Shown here one piece after another: positions 1 through 14,179 of a stretch of 64,000 nt of DNA. The stretch's first letter is position 1, and the number at the start of each line of letters is the position of its first letter. The stretch is from Xiphophorus maculatus. Its lineage: Eukaryota > Chordata > Actinopteri > Cyprinodontiformes > Poeciliidae. A program made the translations under genes and the position numbers. Where the stretch lies: assembly GCF_002775205.1 (NCBI RefSeq), contig NC_036461.1, positions 18,200,015 to 18,264,014 on the forward strand, written 5' to 3'. The notes below the pieces were generated by a model. It was not told the DNA's origin. It saw only the letters and a list, made by a program, of their open reading frames with translations, and did no database searches.

Positions 1-2
1 AC

Positions 3-533
3 CAAGAGCTTCAGAAAACCGTAGAAAGTCTGAAGACTAAACTAGAGCGACTAAACAGAACGGACAAGACACACGACTGGCATGAGGAAAATAGCTTACT
101 TCTAAAATCAAATGCATTTTACAAAAAACAAATCAGAAAAATTCATCTGGACCTGGAGGAAGAACATGCAAGTATACACCAACTAAGATGTGATAATGAA
201 GCCAAATTAAGAATAAAACATAAACTGGAAGAGGACCGGAAAAAACAGAGAAACACTGCAGCGGACAAATTAAGAGCAAAAACAGAAAAACTCGAGTGGC
301 TAGAGAGAGAAAATGAGGAGTTAAATAAAGAGATTGTATCTCTGAAGATTAAAAATGACAGGATCGAATCCAGGCTGGTGGAAAAAAGCAAAGATGTCCA
401 GCAAAGGGAAGAACCAGTCAGGGTAAATATCCAGGAAGAGGAACTATCAGCATGTCAGAAAGTAGGGAGAATTTTGATGCATATGTACGATTCAACGGTG
501 GCGTATTGGGTGCCACCCTGGGTTTTTTTTTAA
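3..533 (+). CDS. Left-truncated coiled-coil reading frame, unknown protein
   Basis: I do not recognise this protein. The frame is open from the first bases of the window to a stop at 531-533, about 176 codons, so its start lies outside. The composition is rich in Lys, Glu, Leu and Arg with heptad-like spacing (for example EKLEWLERENEELNKEI), as in a long coiled coil. The last 30 or so residues lose this pattern and end in Val-Pro-Pro-Trp-Val-Phe-Phe before the stop. This suggests that a real coding end was lost or that the tail reads into other sequence. It may be the end of a real gene or of a repeated, transposon-carried gene; an LTR end and nested insertions follow within 1.1 kb. A splice donor near the end of the coiled-coil part is also possible. 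Confidence 0.35.
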   Translation, partial: QELQKTVESLKTKLERLNRTDKTHDWHEENSLLLKSNAFYKKQIRKIHLDLEEEHASIHQLRCDNEAKLRIKHKLEEDRKKQRNTAADKLRAKTEKLEWLERENEELNKEIVSLKIKNDRIESRLVEKSKDVQQREEPVRVNIQEEELSACQKVGRILMHMYDSTVAYWVPPWVFF

Positions 534-967
534 CAGTAAAGGATATTTTGGGTTGCTGGAAACAGGATGTTTGTGGGATAGTGATGCGTTTAAATTAATT
601 ACAAATATAAATACTCTTGTTTGCTTTTGGAATTTGTGCCTAGTGAGAGATGCTTGCAGGAAGACATCTAAACGGGTCAAATTGGAAGCTGACACCAGAT
701 GGTCTGCAGCAAGAGTGATGACTGACGGATGATTAAGGGTCGAAGTTTATGGACCAGAAACAGAGGAACTGTACATGAGACAGAGATGCACAAGACAACT
801 CCTTGTTCTGTGGGTTCATCAGTTCCTGCATCGTTTCTACAGAAGGAAATAAACAAGAACTCTGAATTTTGCATTCTACATTACGGCAGCTTGCAGGTGC
901 AACACACCTGTGACTCAAGAGAACAGAAGAAGCAGCTGCTATGTGATTAACTCAAGATAACCAAATC

Positions 968-1456
968 CAGGGGTCTCAAACTCCAGGCCTCCAGGGCCGC
1001 AGTCCTGCAGTTTTTAGATGTGCCACAGGTACAAAACACTGGATTGAAATGACTTAATGGCCTCCTCCTTGTGTAGATCTTCTTCTTCTTGTTTTTTTTT
1101 TTTATGGCGGTTGGCAAACAACTTTTAGGTGCATTACCGCCACCTTCTAGACTGGAGTATGGATCAGATGTAAAGTCACTATAATCTTCCCATAATACCT
1201 GTTCTCCTTAGAAAATTAAAAATACTATTAAAAACTACGTCCCCCGATGATCTTTGAAGCAAACTTCTAATATCTAATGTATTTTTATTCCTATTTAAAT
1301 TTCTAATTAACTCCTCCCTTTCTCGAACATACTCTTGTGTAGATCAGTTCTCCAGAGCCTTAATGACCTAATTATTCTGTTCAGGTGTGGTGCAGCAGAG
1401 GCACATCTAAAAGTTGCAGGACTGCGGCCCTCGAGGACTGGAGTTTGAGACCCCTG
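968..1456. mobile_element. hAT-type MITE with about 40-bp terminal inverted repeats
   Basis: The left end begins CAGGGGTCTCAAACTCCAGG, and the right end (about 1414-1456) is its near-exact reverse complement, ending GAGTTTGAGACCCCTG. There is no coding capacity. The ends match the CAG..GTCTCAAACTC style of fish hAT elements. I see no clean 8-bp target duplication. The element is itself interrupted by the retroelement piece at 1080-1333. Confidence 0.7.
1080..1333 (-). mobile_element. LINE-like 3' fragment inserted in the MITE
   Basis: The 12-base word CTTGTGTAGATC occurs at 1068-1079 and again at 1334-1345, exactly flanking this piece, as expected of a target-site duplication made by target-primed reverse transcription. 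A T-rich run (1090-1103) at the left edge would be the poly(A) tail of a minus-strand insertion. The core (about 1104-1160) resembles a common fish repeat as I recall it; the family name is not determined. Confidence 0.6.
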
Positions 1457-1665
1457 AATAGGCTCTGTAACTAGGACCGCCCTAAGGAAATAAAAAGAAA
1501 GTCTCTGGGAGGAGCTGTTTTAGAGCGGGTAGATTGTAACTAAAGCACGCTGCTGTCCGTTCTCCTTGCAAGTAAATCTAAAACTCACTTGTCGATCTCT
1601 TCTTTTTCAGTTTGAGAATGCTTAGGTAGATGAACCTGACATTAATTTGGTCCTTCGAAGCCGGA
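1457..1665 (+). mobile_element. 3' end of a retroviral-type LTR plus primer-binding site
   Basis: The sequence ...CCTGACA ends at 1641. It is followed by a 6-base spacer and TGGTCCTTCGAAGCCGGA at 1648-1665. This nearly equals the complement of the 3' end of tRNA-Tyr including CCA, with one extra A. A terminal CA plus a tRNA-complementary 18-mer is the hallmark of a 5' LTR junction. The LTR start is not identified; it probably lies left of the MITE, between 540 and 967. I see no gag or pol frame downstream, so the element is truncated. Confidence 0.45.
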
Positions 1666-2939
1666 TCCCAAGATCCTGAAGGAATTCAGCGGGTGAGACC
1701 GAATCCAGAAGGACCGTGCGCACGGCTAAACTCTTCAGAATGAGTTTAGATCCTTTTCCGGGACTGGTATTTGGTTTACCGGCTGGAATCTGACGCTTGA
1801 CGGGACTCCGTGGAAGGGGAGAGACAACTGAGAGTAAATTGTCTTTTAAAAGAAAAGCGTGAATGAGTTGATGGCGTTCGCGTTAAAAGAAATCCTGTGT
1901 AAGAAACGCTGTGAATCCTGGGCTCTAACAGCTGAAACTAAACGGCTTTAACTTTATGCTGTTGTGGTGATAATTGGATGGCGGAGTCCAGCGAGCAGCC
2001 GCTTAAATCCGTCTTAAAAGTTTCATTCCGTAAAAAAACAGGGCGGCGGAGTCCTGCGTGAAGACGCTTCAGCTCCGGAACTGAAGTGTGATTGGAGGTA
2101 TAAACACCTTTAGGTATTTTATCTCATTTAAAGTAGCGGGTTTGGAAGGAGCAAACCAATTGTGGATGCAGAGGCAAGAATCCTCCACTCGTAAGAGTCC
2201 AAGAAAGGATTACCACAATTGGTATTTTAATTGTTACCCACTATAAAAAAAGAAACCAGTTTTTAGAACAGGCTAGGTGTTGACAAACTGGTCTAAATTG
2301 TTTAAAATGGGTAGAAATAGCTGGAAGTGGAGAGAAGTGTTTCAATATGTGTTCGTTTAATTTCTCTTATAAATGAATTCATTTAAATTGTCCGGAATGG
2401 TAGCAAAATAACTGCAGTACTGGAGAATACACAGCAGATGGCGGCATAGCAACCTCGCCATTAACAACCATTGAACCAATTACTGCTTTATATTTCAACA
2501 GTAAATGTAAATCAAAAGATTAACAGCAGTGAAAATATTGGGAGTGTGTTGAAGGGCAGGACCCTGATAAAATAGAAAATATCTGAATAAATGGATAGTA
2601 AAGTACAGGTTAAAAGGTTAATTAAATACTAAAATAGAACTAGAACTCTAGAATAAAATTAAAAACTAAAGAAAGAGCCAAGAAATTAAGGAAACAGAAG
2701 ATTGTGATAACAGTGTGTTGGCAAATAAATAGATGACTAAATGAAACACTAACTAAATAAATAAATACAGGAATAAGTAGATGAATATAATAAATAAAAA
2801 AATATCTAAAAACTGGAACAAAAGTTCATAAAGGAAAACAAGTAACAGACAGGAATGTGAAACACAAGAAAGGGGAATATGAAAGTTTTTTTAAGAAGGA
2901 AAAGGATGAGGAAACTTTAAAGTCAAACTGGGTGGCTCA
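1666..2939. other. Non-coding, possible leader of the LTR element
   Basis: I see no credible reading frame. About 1666-2100 could be the retroelement leader. A near-palindromic pair, CCAATTGTGG and CCACAATTGG, sits at about 2156 and 2213. From 2480 to 2860 the sequence is AT-rich. Confidence 0.4.
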
Positions 2940-3230
2940 AACTGAGGCTGACGGTGCAATAATATTAGCCTCCTTTAGCTTTTTCTCTCAGGTACCAGGA
3001 AGTAGTGTGTTAAAACCTTTCCTCACTCCAGCCAGCATTAGCCTTTTAGCATAAATAAGCTATTGGCTATTTTTCTTACTTATTAGCCATGTTTAGTGTA
3101 CTGAAGAGAGGCCTGGTGAATAAATGCTACCGCTGCGGGACGAGCTATATAAGTTTCGCCGGCAGCTGCCGAACCAACTCCGGTATCTTGTCTCGCCGTC
3201 ATGTTTCGTGACTGAGGGAAAGACTGGACT
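2940..3230 (-). repeat. Third, damaged copy of the TTC7-like composite repeat
   Basis: Two blocks of the 4.7-5.5 kb frame recur here in the same orientation. ACCAGGAAGTAGTGTGTTAAAA at 2996-3017 also occurs near 5200 and, slightly diverged, near 5391. The pair GGCAGCTGCCGAACCAACTC and CTCGCCGTCATGTTTCGTGA at 3161-3211 matches parts of 5255-5365 with the middle of the TTC7-like segment deleted. The block 2952-2992 also shares GGTGCAATAATATTAGCCT with 6256-6274. No open frame survives. Confidence 0.6.
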
Positions 3231-3326
3231 CGGTCAGAAACAACACAACAGGCTCCCTCTCAGATAATCTGATCCTGGGTGACCAAACTGAGAAAAATAT
3301 TTTATCTACAAACTCACAGTAAATGC

Positions 3327-3380
3327 CAACGTTTGGCCGCAACCGGCCAAACGTTGCGGCCGGTTTGGCCGGTTGCTATA
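3327..3380. repeat. GC-rich double hairpin
   Basis: AACGTTTGGCC and GGCCAAACGTT form a perfect 11-bp stem around GCAACC. A second, imperfect GGCC/CCGG palindrome follows directly, then two copies of TATAACGG. The block stands out sharply from the AT-rich flanks. Confidence 0.6.
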
Positions 3381-3528
3381 ACGGTTATAACGGTCACAGC
3401 AGTTATAATGGAGATTAAATTTGTCGCATAAAAATACAAATTTATGAGAAAAAATATACTATACCGAACATTACCCAAATACCAACATGGCAATGGTGCC
3501 TATAACGGTGACTAATTAAGTAATTTAA

Positions 3529-4450
3529 CCCTCCTGTTATGTTGTGGGTCAAATTGACCCGTTTTAAAGTTGTTTTTTTAAAACTGTTGGAAGTATTTTT
3601 TTTCTGCATGAAACCTTTTCTATTTGTAATAGGTTCACTCTACATATAAACTGAAAATGTATTCAATTTACATAGTTGCAACCCCCCTGCATCAACTTTA
3701 TGCATAGATACTGTTCGGGTCAATTTGACCCAGCAGTCAAGTTAAAGTGCCAAAAAAAAAAAGATTTTTTGAAAATTCCAATTCTATATGTTTCCTTGCA
3801 GCTATGAACCACATTTCACCCCACACACCCAAACACAACACACCACCACACACATTCATGCACATGTGGACACACACAAGCCCACTTTCTCACTATTCTC
3901 TTTACTTCACTAGGAAACTGCGAGAAAGCAGGTGTTCACACAACTTTTGACGGGAATCTTTTCTGTTCCTGTGGACTAACTCCATCCACACTGAGTGGAC
4001 ACTCAGCAGAAGTGGAGGAAAACATAAATACTCTCTGCATGACTCATTTATCTTGATTTTAATCAATGGGTCAGTTTGACCCTGAACAGTATATGTGTCT
4101 CAAGTTAAATTATAAAGATCACCCATTGAAAAAAAAAAAGTGTAATATAATTTTTTTTTTTTTACCAAAGATCAATTTCAAGGAAATTATTGTTTTTTTG
4201 TGTGTCTAGGTTTGTTTCAGTGAGTAGATGAGTTAGTTGTCATCACTGATCCTTAATTTCTGAGAAATAAAAAAAACATCATTGCACAAATATTGATTGA
4301 AATGGTTAGTACTGGAGTTAATAATCAGATACAAAAATGTTTTGGAGAAAGTTTTTTGTTTCTGACACTATTATGTGATTGAACACTCCCCGAGTCAAAT
4401 TGACCCACGAACATTATTGCTGTACCTCAGAAACGAACATAACAGGAGGG
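3529..4450. mobile_element. piggyBac-like non-autonomous element
   Basis: The left end CCCTCCTGTTATGTTGTGGG follows a TTAA at 3525-3528. The right end is the inverted CATAACAGGAGGG followed by TTTTAA. TTAA insertion and CCC ends are typical of piggyBac elements. The palindromic word GGGTCAAATTGACCC or a close variant occurs four times (about 3546, 3718, 4069 and 4394). There is no transposase frame. The short open stretch at 3747-3950 is a CA-rich shadow. Confidence 0.65.
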
Positions 4451-4683
4451 TTTTAAATAAATCCAAAATCACAAAGGCTCAAACAACAATCTACCGACGT
4501 AGATCAAAACCCAGTACAAATTTGTCCAAATCTCACACATAAGTTACACGAAACACTACAAAACTACTCTCAATATATTTACAGAACATTTTAAAGAAGC
4601 TGTTTTTGTGGCCTCATAAGAGTGGTCTTTTATCCTACCTGTGGTTCTCTTGAGGTATCTCCAACGCCTGTCCCCCAGAAGCT

Positions 4684-5493
4684 CTATAGACCTTCTTCAC
4701 GACAACCGGAAGCTGGATCTGAAAGGGCTGGGGCACTTCCTGTTTTGGTGTCTTCTAATGTCGCTTTTGTCAGAGGAGAAGTTGAGTTTTTAGACTCTAT
4801 CTCGGTCTCCAGTGGCGATTCAGGATTTCTCGCCGTCATGTTTCGTGACTGAGGGAAAGACTGCCTTTTTATTGCAAACTTCCACAGCCGGAGAAGTTTG
4901 TTCTTGGAAAAATCTGAGAAATCGTTCCCTAGGAGGGCAGTCTCTACGTGGGTATTGTCCTCTGAAAACTCACTGCAAATTTCCCCGGCGTTTTCCCTGG
5001 CCAGAGAAGTTTGCTTCCCAGCTGGAGAAGGATTGAAAAGATAATCATCGATAGTATCGTGCTCAGAGACAGTGCACTCGTCCTGAGAGCTAAGATTTTT
5101 CTCGGAGCAACCTTCCCCAGCCGGAGAAGAATTGAAAAAATATGCATCAAAAACATCATACTCGGTGCACTCGTCCTTAGAGCTTCGTGTCAAATTTAAT
5201 ACCAGGAAGTAGTGTGTTAAAAACGTTCCTTTACCGTTGGATTTAGGTGTCGCCGGCAGCTGCCGAACCAACTCTGGTATCTTTTCCCACCGGCCCTCCG
5301 AGCGGCAGCGCTCTATCTCGGTCTCCAGTGGCGATTCAGGATTCCTCGCCGTCATGTTTCGTGACTGAGGCGTACTCATTTCAAATTTTATGCCAGGAAG
5401 TAGTTTGTTAACAACTTTCCTCACTCCTGTAGTTATCAAATATCCAGCGCCAAAAGTCAAGGGAAAAAACATGGTGGCTAAGATCTCTTCCAT
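4684..5493 (-). CDS. Chimeric 269-codon frame with two TTC7-like N-terminal segments
   Basis: A single uninterrupted ATG-to-stop frame encodes 269 residues. Residues 1-35 include a hydrophobic stretch (FFPLTFGAGYLITTG). At about residues 46-80 is MTARNPESPLETEIERCRSE followed by GRWEKIPELVRQLPAT. This closely resembles the N-terminus of tetratricopeptide repeat protein 7 (TTC7A/B), which recruits PI4-kinase III-alpha to the plasma membrane. The same MTARNPESPLETEIE recurs near residue 218 and then diverges. Between them are two acidic repeats of the type DECT...F-N-x-SPAG. No TPR motifs follow, so this is not a working TTC7. It looks like a captured and duplicated first exon, possibly carried by a mobile element, or a pseudogene fragment. 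The open length is far beyond chance; expression is unknown. Confidence 0.45.
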   Translation of the reverse strand: MEEILATMFFPLTFGAGYLITTGVRKVVNKLLPGIKFEMSTPQSRNMTARNPESPLETEIERCRSEGRWEKIPELVRQLPATPKSNGKGTFLTHYFLVLNLTRSSKDECTEYDVFDAYFFNSSPAGEGCSEKNLSSQDECTVSEHDTIDDYLFNPSPAGKQTSLARENAGEICSEFSEDNTHVETALLGNDFSDFSKNKLLRLWKFAIKRQSFPQSRNMTARNPESPLETEIESKNSTSPLTKATLEDTKTGSAPALSDPASGCREEGL

Positions 5494-7060
5494 ATTAAAA
5501 ATCCTTCCAAAACACCGTGCTAAGGGTCAAAGAGTTGTTTGTATATTACCTGATGTTTTGAGATTGAAGCATTCATAACCTCAGATGTTCATCTTAGCAG
5601 ATGTCATAGCTACAATGAGCTCACTGTAGCTCTGGGGGAATGTCTTGCTTCTGATCGTTGCTATGGAAACGGTCAGCTCAGTACTGCATGACTCAAACTA
5701 TTAACCCTTTCCAACTGGGACTTAAAAATGTTAATAATACAATACTTGACTTAAAAATATCTTACAAGTAAAATTAAATGTAACTTACAGGCATTTGCTG
5801 CTGCTGTTGTAAAATGTGACAAGAAATTTGGCCTGCTTGGAGAAGAGCTACAAAGAAATAACTTTGGTTTAATAATTTTAGAACTCTGTTACTATAGAGG
5901 AAGGCTGAGCTGGCAGTTAAAAAACTACAATGATGGTGGAACTCTGACTGACTACAGAAGGAGGCTGAGCAGAATGTTCGAACTACAAACATGGCAGAAT
6001 GTTTTGGGCATTATATAACTGATTTAACACAGCCACTGTTGCACATGGGATTAGTTTGGCCCTTTGAAATGAAGCTTACTGAAAATTTCAAAATAAAAGC
6101 CTTGACAATTTTCACATCAAGTAATTGCTCTTTTAGGCATTATATAACTGATTTAACCCAACCACTGTTATACATGGGATTAGTGTTGCCATTTAAAATG
6201 AAGAAAATTTCTAAATAAAAGCCTCAATATTCCTCTCAGGTTAGTGCACCGCCATAGGCGGTGCAATAATATTAGCCTGTATTATCTTTACCTCTCAGGT
6301 TAGTGCGCTGCCTTGCGCAGCAAGGCAATGTATTAGCATTAGCACAAATATTAGCATTTCACTTCCTCCCACTATGAGCCTTTTCCCTAACATAAGCATT
6401 TTAGCTATTTAGCTATAGACAACTAGTGATGCTAGTGATACCCACATGCTACTCACAGCATCCATGCTAACATTAACATTTTGACTAATTTTAGCTTATG
6501 CATTAATTTTAACGTACTGAATGTTGCAGGTCCATGTTAGTCAACATTCTTGTGATTCTCCACATTCTACTTTGGAATTTTTTAGCTAAGCTTAGCATTG
6601 AGGCTATTTTTAGCATCAGAATGCTGTGTCCAAACCGACCGGCACACTTTGGCAGACCCCGGTTAAATTTCTTCAGGAATTTTCTAGTTTTTGTTTTTAA
6701 TTGCCTCCATGTCTGAAGAGCAAATTTTTATATTTTCATGTGCCAATGCAATGCCCCAGTTTTACCAGCAGGTTAGAAAGAGTAGTTCTGCAATGAGACA
6801 CATTTTGAACTGTGAGCTAGTAACACAACATGGTGTCGACACATCCTTAAAAAGTAAGACTCACCTCTAAAATTAATTCCTGAAATGTCATTTCATTTAT
6901 TTTATTTTTTTTGCAGGACTTTAAATGTGAAGCAAACATTGAGTCGCACGCAGACACCTTGAGGCGGTTGAGGCTACCGCTAACTAGCTGCTAAAATACC
7001 CTTGCTAGCTAGCTCATATGCTTCTATGACTGATATGTTTATCACGTTCGTCCTCGCTAC
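5494..7060. other. Intergenic, repeat-derived, no gene
   Basis: I see no supported gene. The stretch holds a tandem duplication at 6007-6225 and two CTCTCAGGTTAGTGC blocks (about 6233 and 6294), each followed by a small hairpin (GCACCGCCATAGGCGGTGC and GCTGCCTTGCGCAGCAAGGC). Runs of GCTA/TTAGC motifs lie from 6320 to 6620. Confidence 0.5.
6007..6225. repeat. Tandem duplication, period about 129 bp
   Basis: GGCATTATATAACTGATTTA begins at 6007 and again at 6136. Similarity continues for about 90 bases through CATGGGATTAGT to AAATAAAAGCC. The units differ by scattered substitutions and a small deletion. Confidence 0.7.
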
Positions 7061-7830
7061 TGAATTACTTATGTTGATGCCAGTCCTACGGTACATACAT
7101 TCTGTGCAAAAAGCTTGGCACTATGTGGTAATGTGGCCTTGTTTTTCCTTTTGAGTTTAAGTGATGTTTTTTTATATTTGTTGTTTAGGATTGATGTTAT
7201 GTTTTGAGGTGTTTATTGCTGTGTTGCATGTTTTTGAGGTCACGTGCCACGCGCACCCGGAGACGCCCACTGCATCAGCACAGGTGTTCCGCATTCTGAT
7301 TAAGTAGCGTGCAGACTGGGACTGGGATAAAATCATCGATGGTGAGACATCCAGCCAGAAGAGGCGGACGGACTTGGGCTGGTTCTTTTTGTGGAGGATG
7401 GCACGAGCAGGCTCAGGAACTAGCGACGAGAGGACGGGTTGCCAGGAAGCGCCATCCGTCGGGTTGCTGTTGGAGGCCGGCACGAGCAGGCTCAGGAACT
7501 AGCGACGAGAGGACGGGTTGCCAGGACGCACCATCCGTCGGGTTGCTGTTGGAGGCCGCGGGTTACTCGACTGGTCGCCGTTGAGAAGCGCGTGGGCGGC
7601 TGGAGGAGCCGTCGGGACCAGGGTGCGGCTGAGGTTCCTCAGAGGCTGGAGCTAAGCATCTATTTTATAGACTCGTTTTGACTTGGTTACCAAGGACTGC
7701 CTGCGCCTCCTCTCTCTTTTGATTTCCTGTTTTTAAAATAAATTATTGGAACTTTTACTGGTTGTTGGAACTCTGTTCACAATCCCTGCTGGTTCATATT
7801 GGGTACTCCACTCGGGTGCCACAACTACAA
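7060..7830 (+). mobile_element. Possible LTR/retroelement 3' part with poly(A) signal
   Basis: The block has a GC-rich core (7230-7630), a tandem repeat, an AATAAA-type signal near 7736, and a T/G-rich stretch ending in GGGTACTCCACTCGGGTGCC. The order is like a gypsy-type solo LTR or the 3' end of a non-coding transcript. I cannot identify matching terminal TG/CA ends or a target duplication, so the class is uncertain. Confidence 0.3.
7400..7557. repeat. Two tandem copies of a 79-bp unit
   Basis: The unit beginning GGCACGAGCAGGCTCAGGAA occurs at 7400-7478 and 7479-7557. There are only a couple of substitutions (GAAGCGCC against GACGCACC), so the duplication is recent. Confidence 0.85.
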
Positions 7831-8075
7831 TATAAAATACGCAATTTATGTCTTGATACCTAGGTCTTACCTTTCATTAGTCTAGCAGTTTCACTAGAAC
7901 GGTGTAGATTTGAGTTAGGCATGTATTTCGATACCACTCAATCCAACCATTTGAAAATCTACAACTGCAAATGTTTGGAAAATAAAATCTCTGCTTATTC
8001 ATGTTCATCCAATAGTCTTGGAAAACCAGATTAGATACATAATGATAAAAATGAGATGCAGATACATTGAGATGA

Positions 8076-8081
8076 TTTATT
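8076..8081 (-). terminator. Candidate pccb poly(A) signal
   Basis: TTTATT on the plus strand reads AATAAA on the minus strand, about 500 bases past the pccb stop. That is a plausible 3' UTR length. Other signals may be used. Confidence 0.4.
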
Positions 8082-8582
8082 TTACAGAGGGAGCCAGAGA
8101 GAAAAGGCACAGTTTGGACTTTCGTGTCCTGAATGAAAGACATACATACATGTATTTTAAAGAAAAACAAAACTAAATACAGTACACTGAAACTCGGGAC
8201 AAAAAAAAACTGTTTTTATAATTGTTGCAAAAACCACTTTTTGTCCGGATAGTTTAGTTCAAAAACATACTTGATAACAGCCAATATGGCTGCTGCTTGA
8301 GTGTTTGATTATCTTCCTTTTATCCAAAACTTGTGCATCACAAACCTCCTGATATTAGTCATATAGGTGGCACCAAATTGAAGAACACTTGATTTTTTTT
8401 GGAAAGATGAGTGAGGTGAAAAGGATCAGAATTTGGGATATTGATGCTTCCAGTGGAGTGGTAAACGAATACGACTACCATCTGCTTGGCAGGCTTCATG
8501 AGGAACCCCTGCAGTTCATCTGAGCGCAGTAAAAACTGGTGCTTTTACCATCGCATTGCTGTGCAGCCGGGTTGGAAGTGTG

Positions 8583-12512
<3,930 letters not shown>

Positions 12513-14179
12513 GCCTGTGCGTGGTCTGTGACGACAGCAGGAGAAGAGGGAGAGACAGACACTTTAGCCAATGGCGTTCTGAGGGGTGGGTTCCGACAGC
12601 CAATCAGAAAGCACAATGTCACAGCTCTCGTGAATGGGTGAGACTATACCAAGGAATACATTGGAAAACGGTTTCCGTGAAAGCAGCAGTTTATGGAATA
12701 AATATTTAGGCAGAAATGATCTAAAACAGATTAATAAAAACGTCAGAAAAATTTTATTTTTATTAGTTTCATAAAAAATGATTTTCTTATTAGTAAAGAT
12801 TAATTATGGTTTATTCATCTTTATAAAATGTAAATATATATAGATATGTGTGTGTGTGTGTGTTAATTTAGTTGTAAATTAACCCAATATTACTAAAAGT
12901 GGCGAATTTCAGGGTCAGTTCATGTTTTAGTTGTTGGAGTTTCTCATCAAAAACTATTCACTAAAAAACAATTAACGTTTATATTTCTGTTTGTTTTTGA
13001 TTTTTTTTTTAATTTTAGGTTCTTTCAGTATATGTCACTTATGAATAATACTTTATTATCTGAATCTCTAATCTCAACATTTCAACAGTTAAAAACAGCC
13101 TAATTTCTTCCTTCCCTTCATATGTATGCATTTTTACTTCAATATATTACTTGGACGCTGTGAAATCCAAACGAGCATATGGTTGTAATTTTGGCCCTAA
13201 AAATTTTAGAAAAGAAGAGAAGAAAAGAGCACAACGAGAATCAGATGAGAAAAGCCTTACGCAAAAGGGTAACAAAAAAAATGAAAAAAATACGTGACTG
13301 TAACCAGGGTAACAGCAAGTCTCGCGTGATGTGCATGCCTATAGAGAGGGGCTGGTGTGAGGGGAAAAGTGGTAAATCGTACGATTGATGCACTTATGAT
13401 AATACAGCAAACTGGCTTTGGTTAGATCACAGTTCGCCAATAATTTTTAAAAATCCTACATCGATTGCAGGGCTTCGGGTTGCAGCTTGCATTTTCCTTC
13501 GCTGCATGACGCATAAGACGGTCCAAGTGGGCAAGTGATACGGATAAATCTCCGATGGCTATGCTAATGCTAGCTCCTTAGCTTTGTTTACATCTAGTGC
13601 GCGCCTGCTGGATAATTTCCGACCGCACAAACTGGGGATTTTAACTTTAGTTCTTCATTTTATCTGACAATCCATGCGAAAAAACGCGCCGGATAGTATG
13701 TAGACTCTAAGGCTGCTAGTAAGCACATGCTGTTCGAGCATTTTGCTGATTATTAAGCTAACATTAGCTACGTAATGCTAACCTTTTGATCTTGGCTCGT
13801 TCGATCATGCGGTTCGATCGTAGCCCATAGGTTTCTTTAGATGTGCCATTTGTTGTAACATAGTGTGTAATTATTCCGACTTTATATTACTCAATTATGA
13901 CCTTAAAAACTTCTCGATTAAAAAGCAACTACCACACAACAAACCGGGGATGCTAACTTAAGCTAGCCACCTGCTGAGCTAGCTAACGTTATTCGCGTTC
14001 AATGAGACGGCTACACAATGTATTGTGTGCGTAATTAATTTCTATCTTATTCTGCGTTCGCGTGGTGCAGTGGGTGCCTGTCGCAACACCGGGCTGCTTT
14101 TATTTTCGTATCCACGTTGGCTGTCTGTGGATACTCTCCCTCGGACGGTGTTCCCCAAGGAGCTGGGTAGTGCACCGCA
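12513..14179. promoter_or_regulatory. Shared region between divergent pccb and msl2
   Basis: These 1.67 kb separate the two start codons and must hold both 5' UTRs and promoters. The parts near the genes are richer in CpG (12480-12620 and 13990-14180). The middle is AT-rich with a TG run at about 12848-12863. Between 13560 and 13990 there are repeated GCTAGC/GCTAA words. I see no convincing TATA box. Confidence 0.5.

Noticed and set aside
1648-1665. tRNA-like sequence
   Set aside because: Only the complement of the tRNA 3' end is present, which fits a primer-binding site, not a tRNA gene.
6007-7557. Short repeats considered as a CRISPR-like array
   Set aside because: They are tandem duplications without spacers in a vertebrate genome.
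8407-8523. 38-codon plus-strand frame MSEVKRIRIWDIDASSG
   Set aside because: It lies in the probable pccb 3' UTR on the opposite strand. It is short and has no recognisable family.
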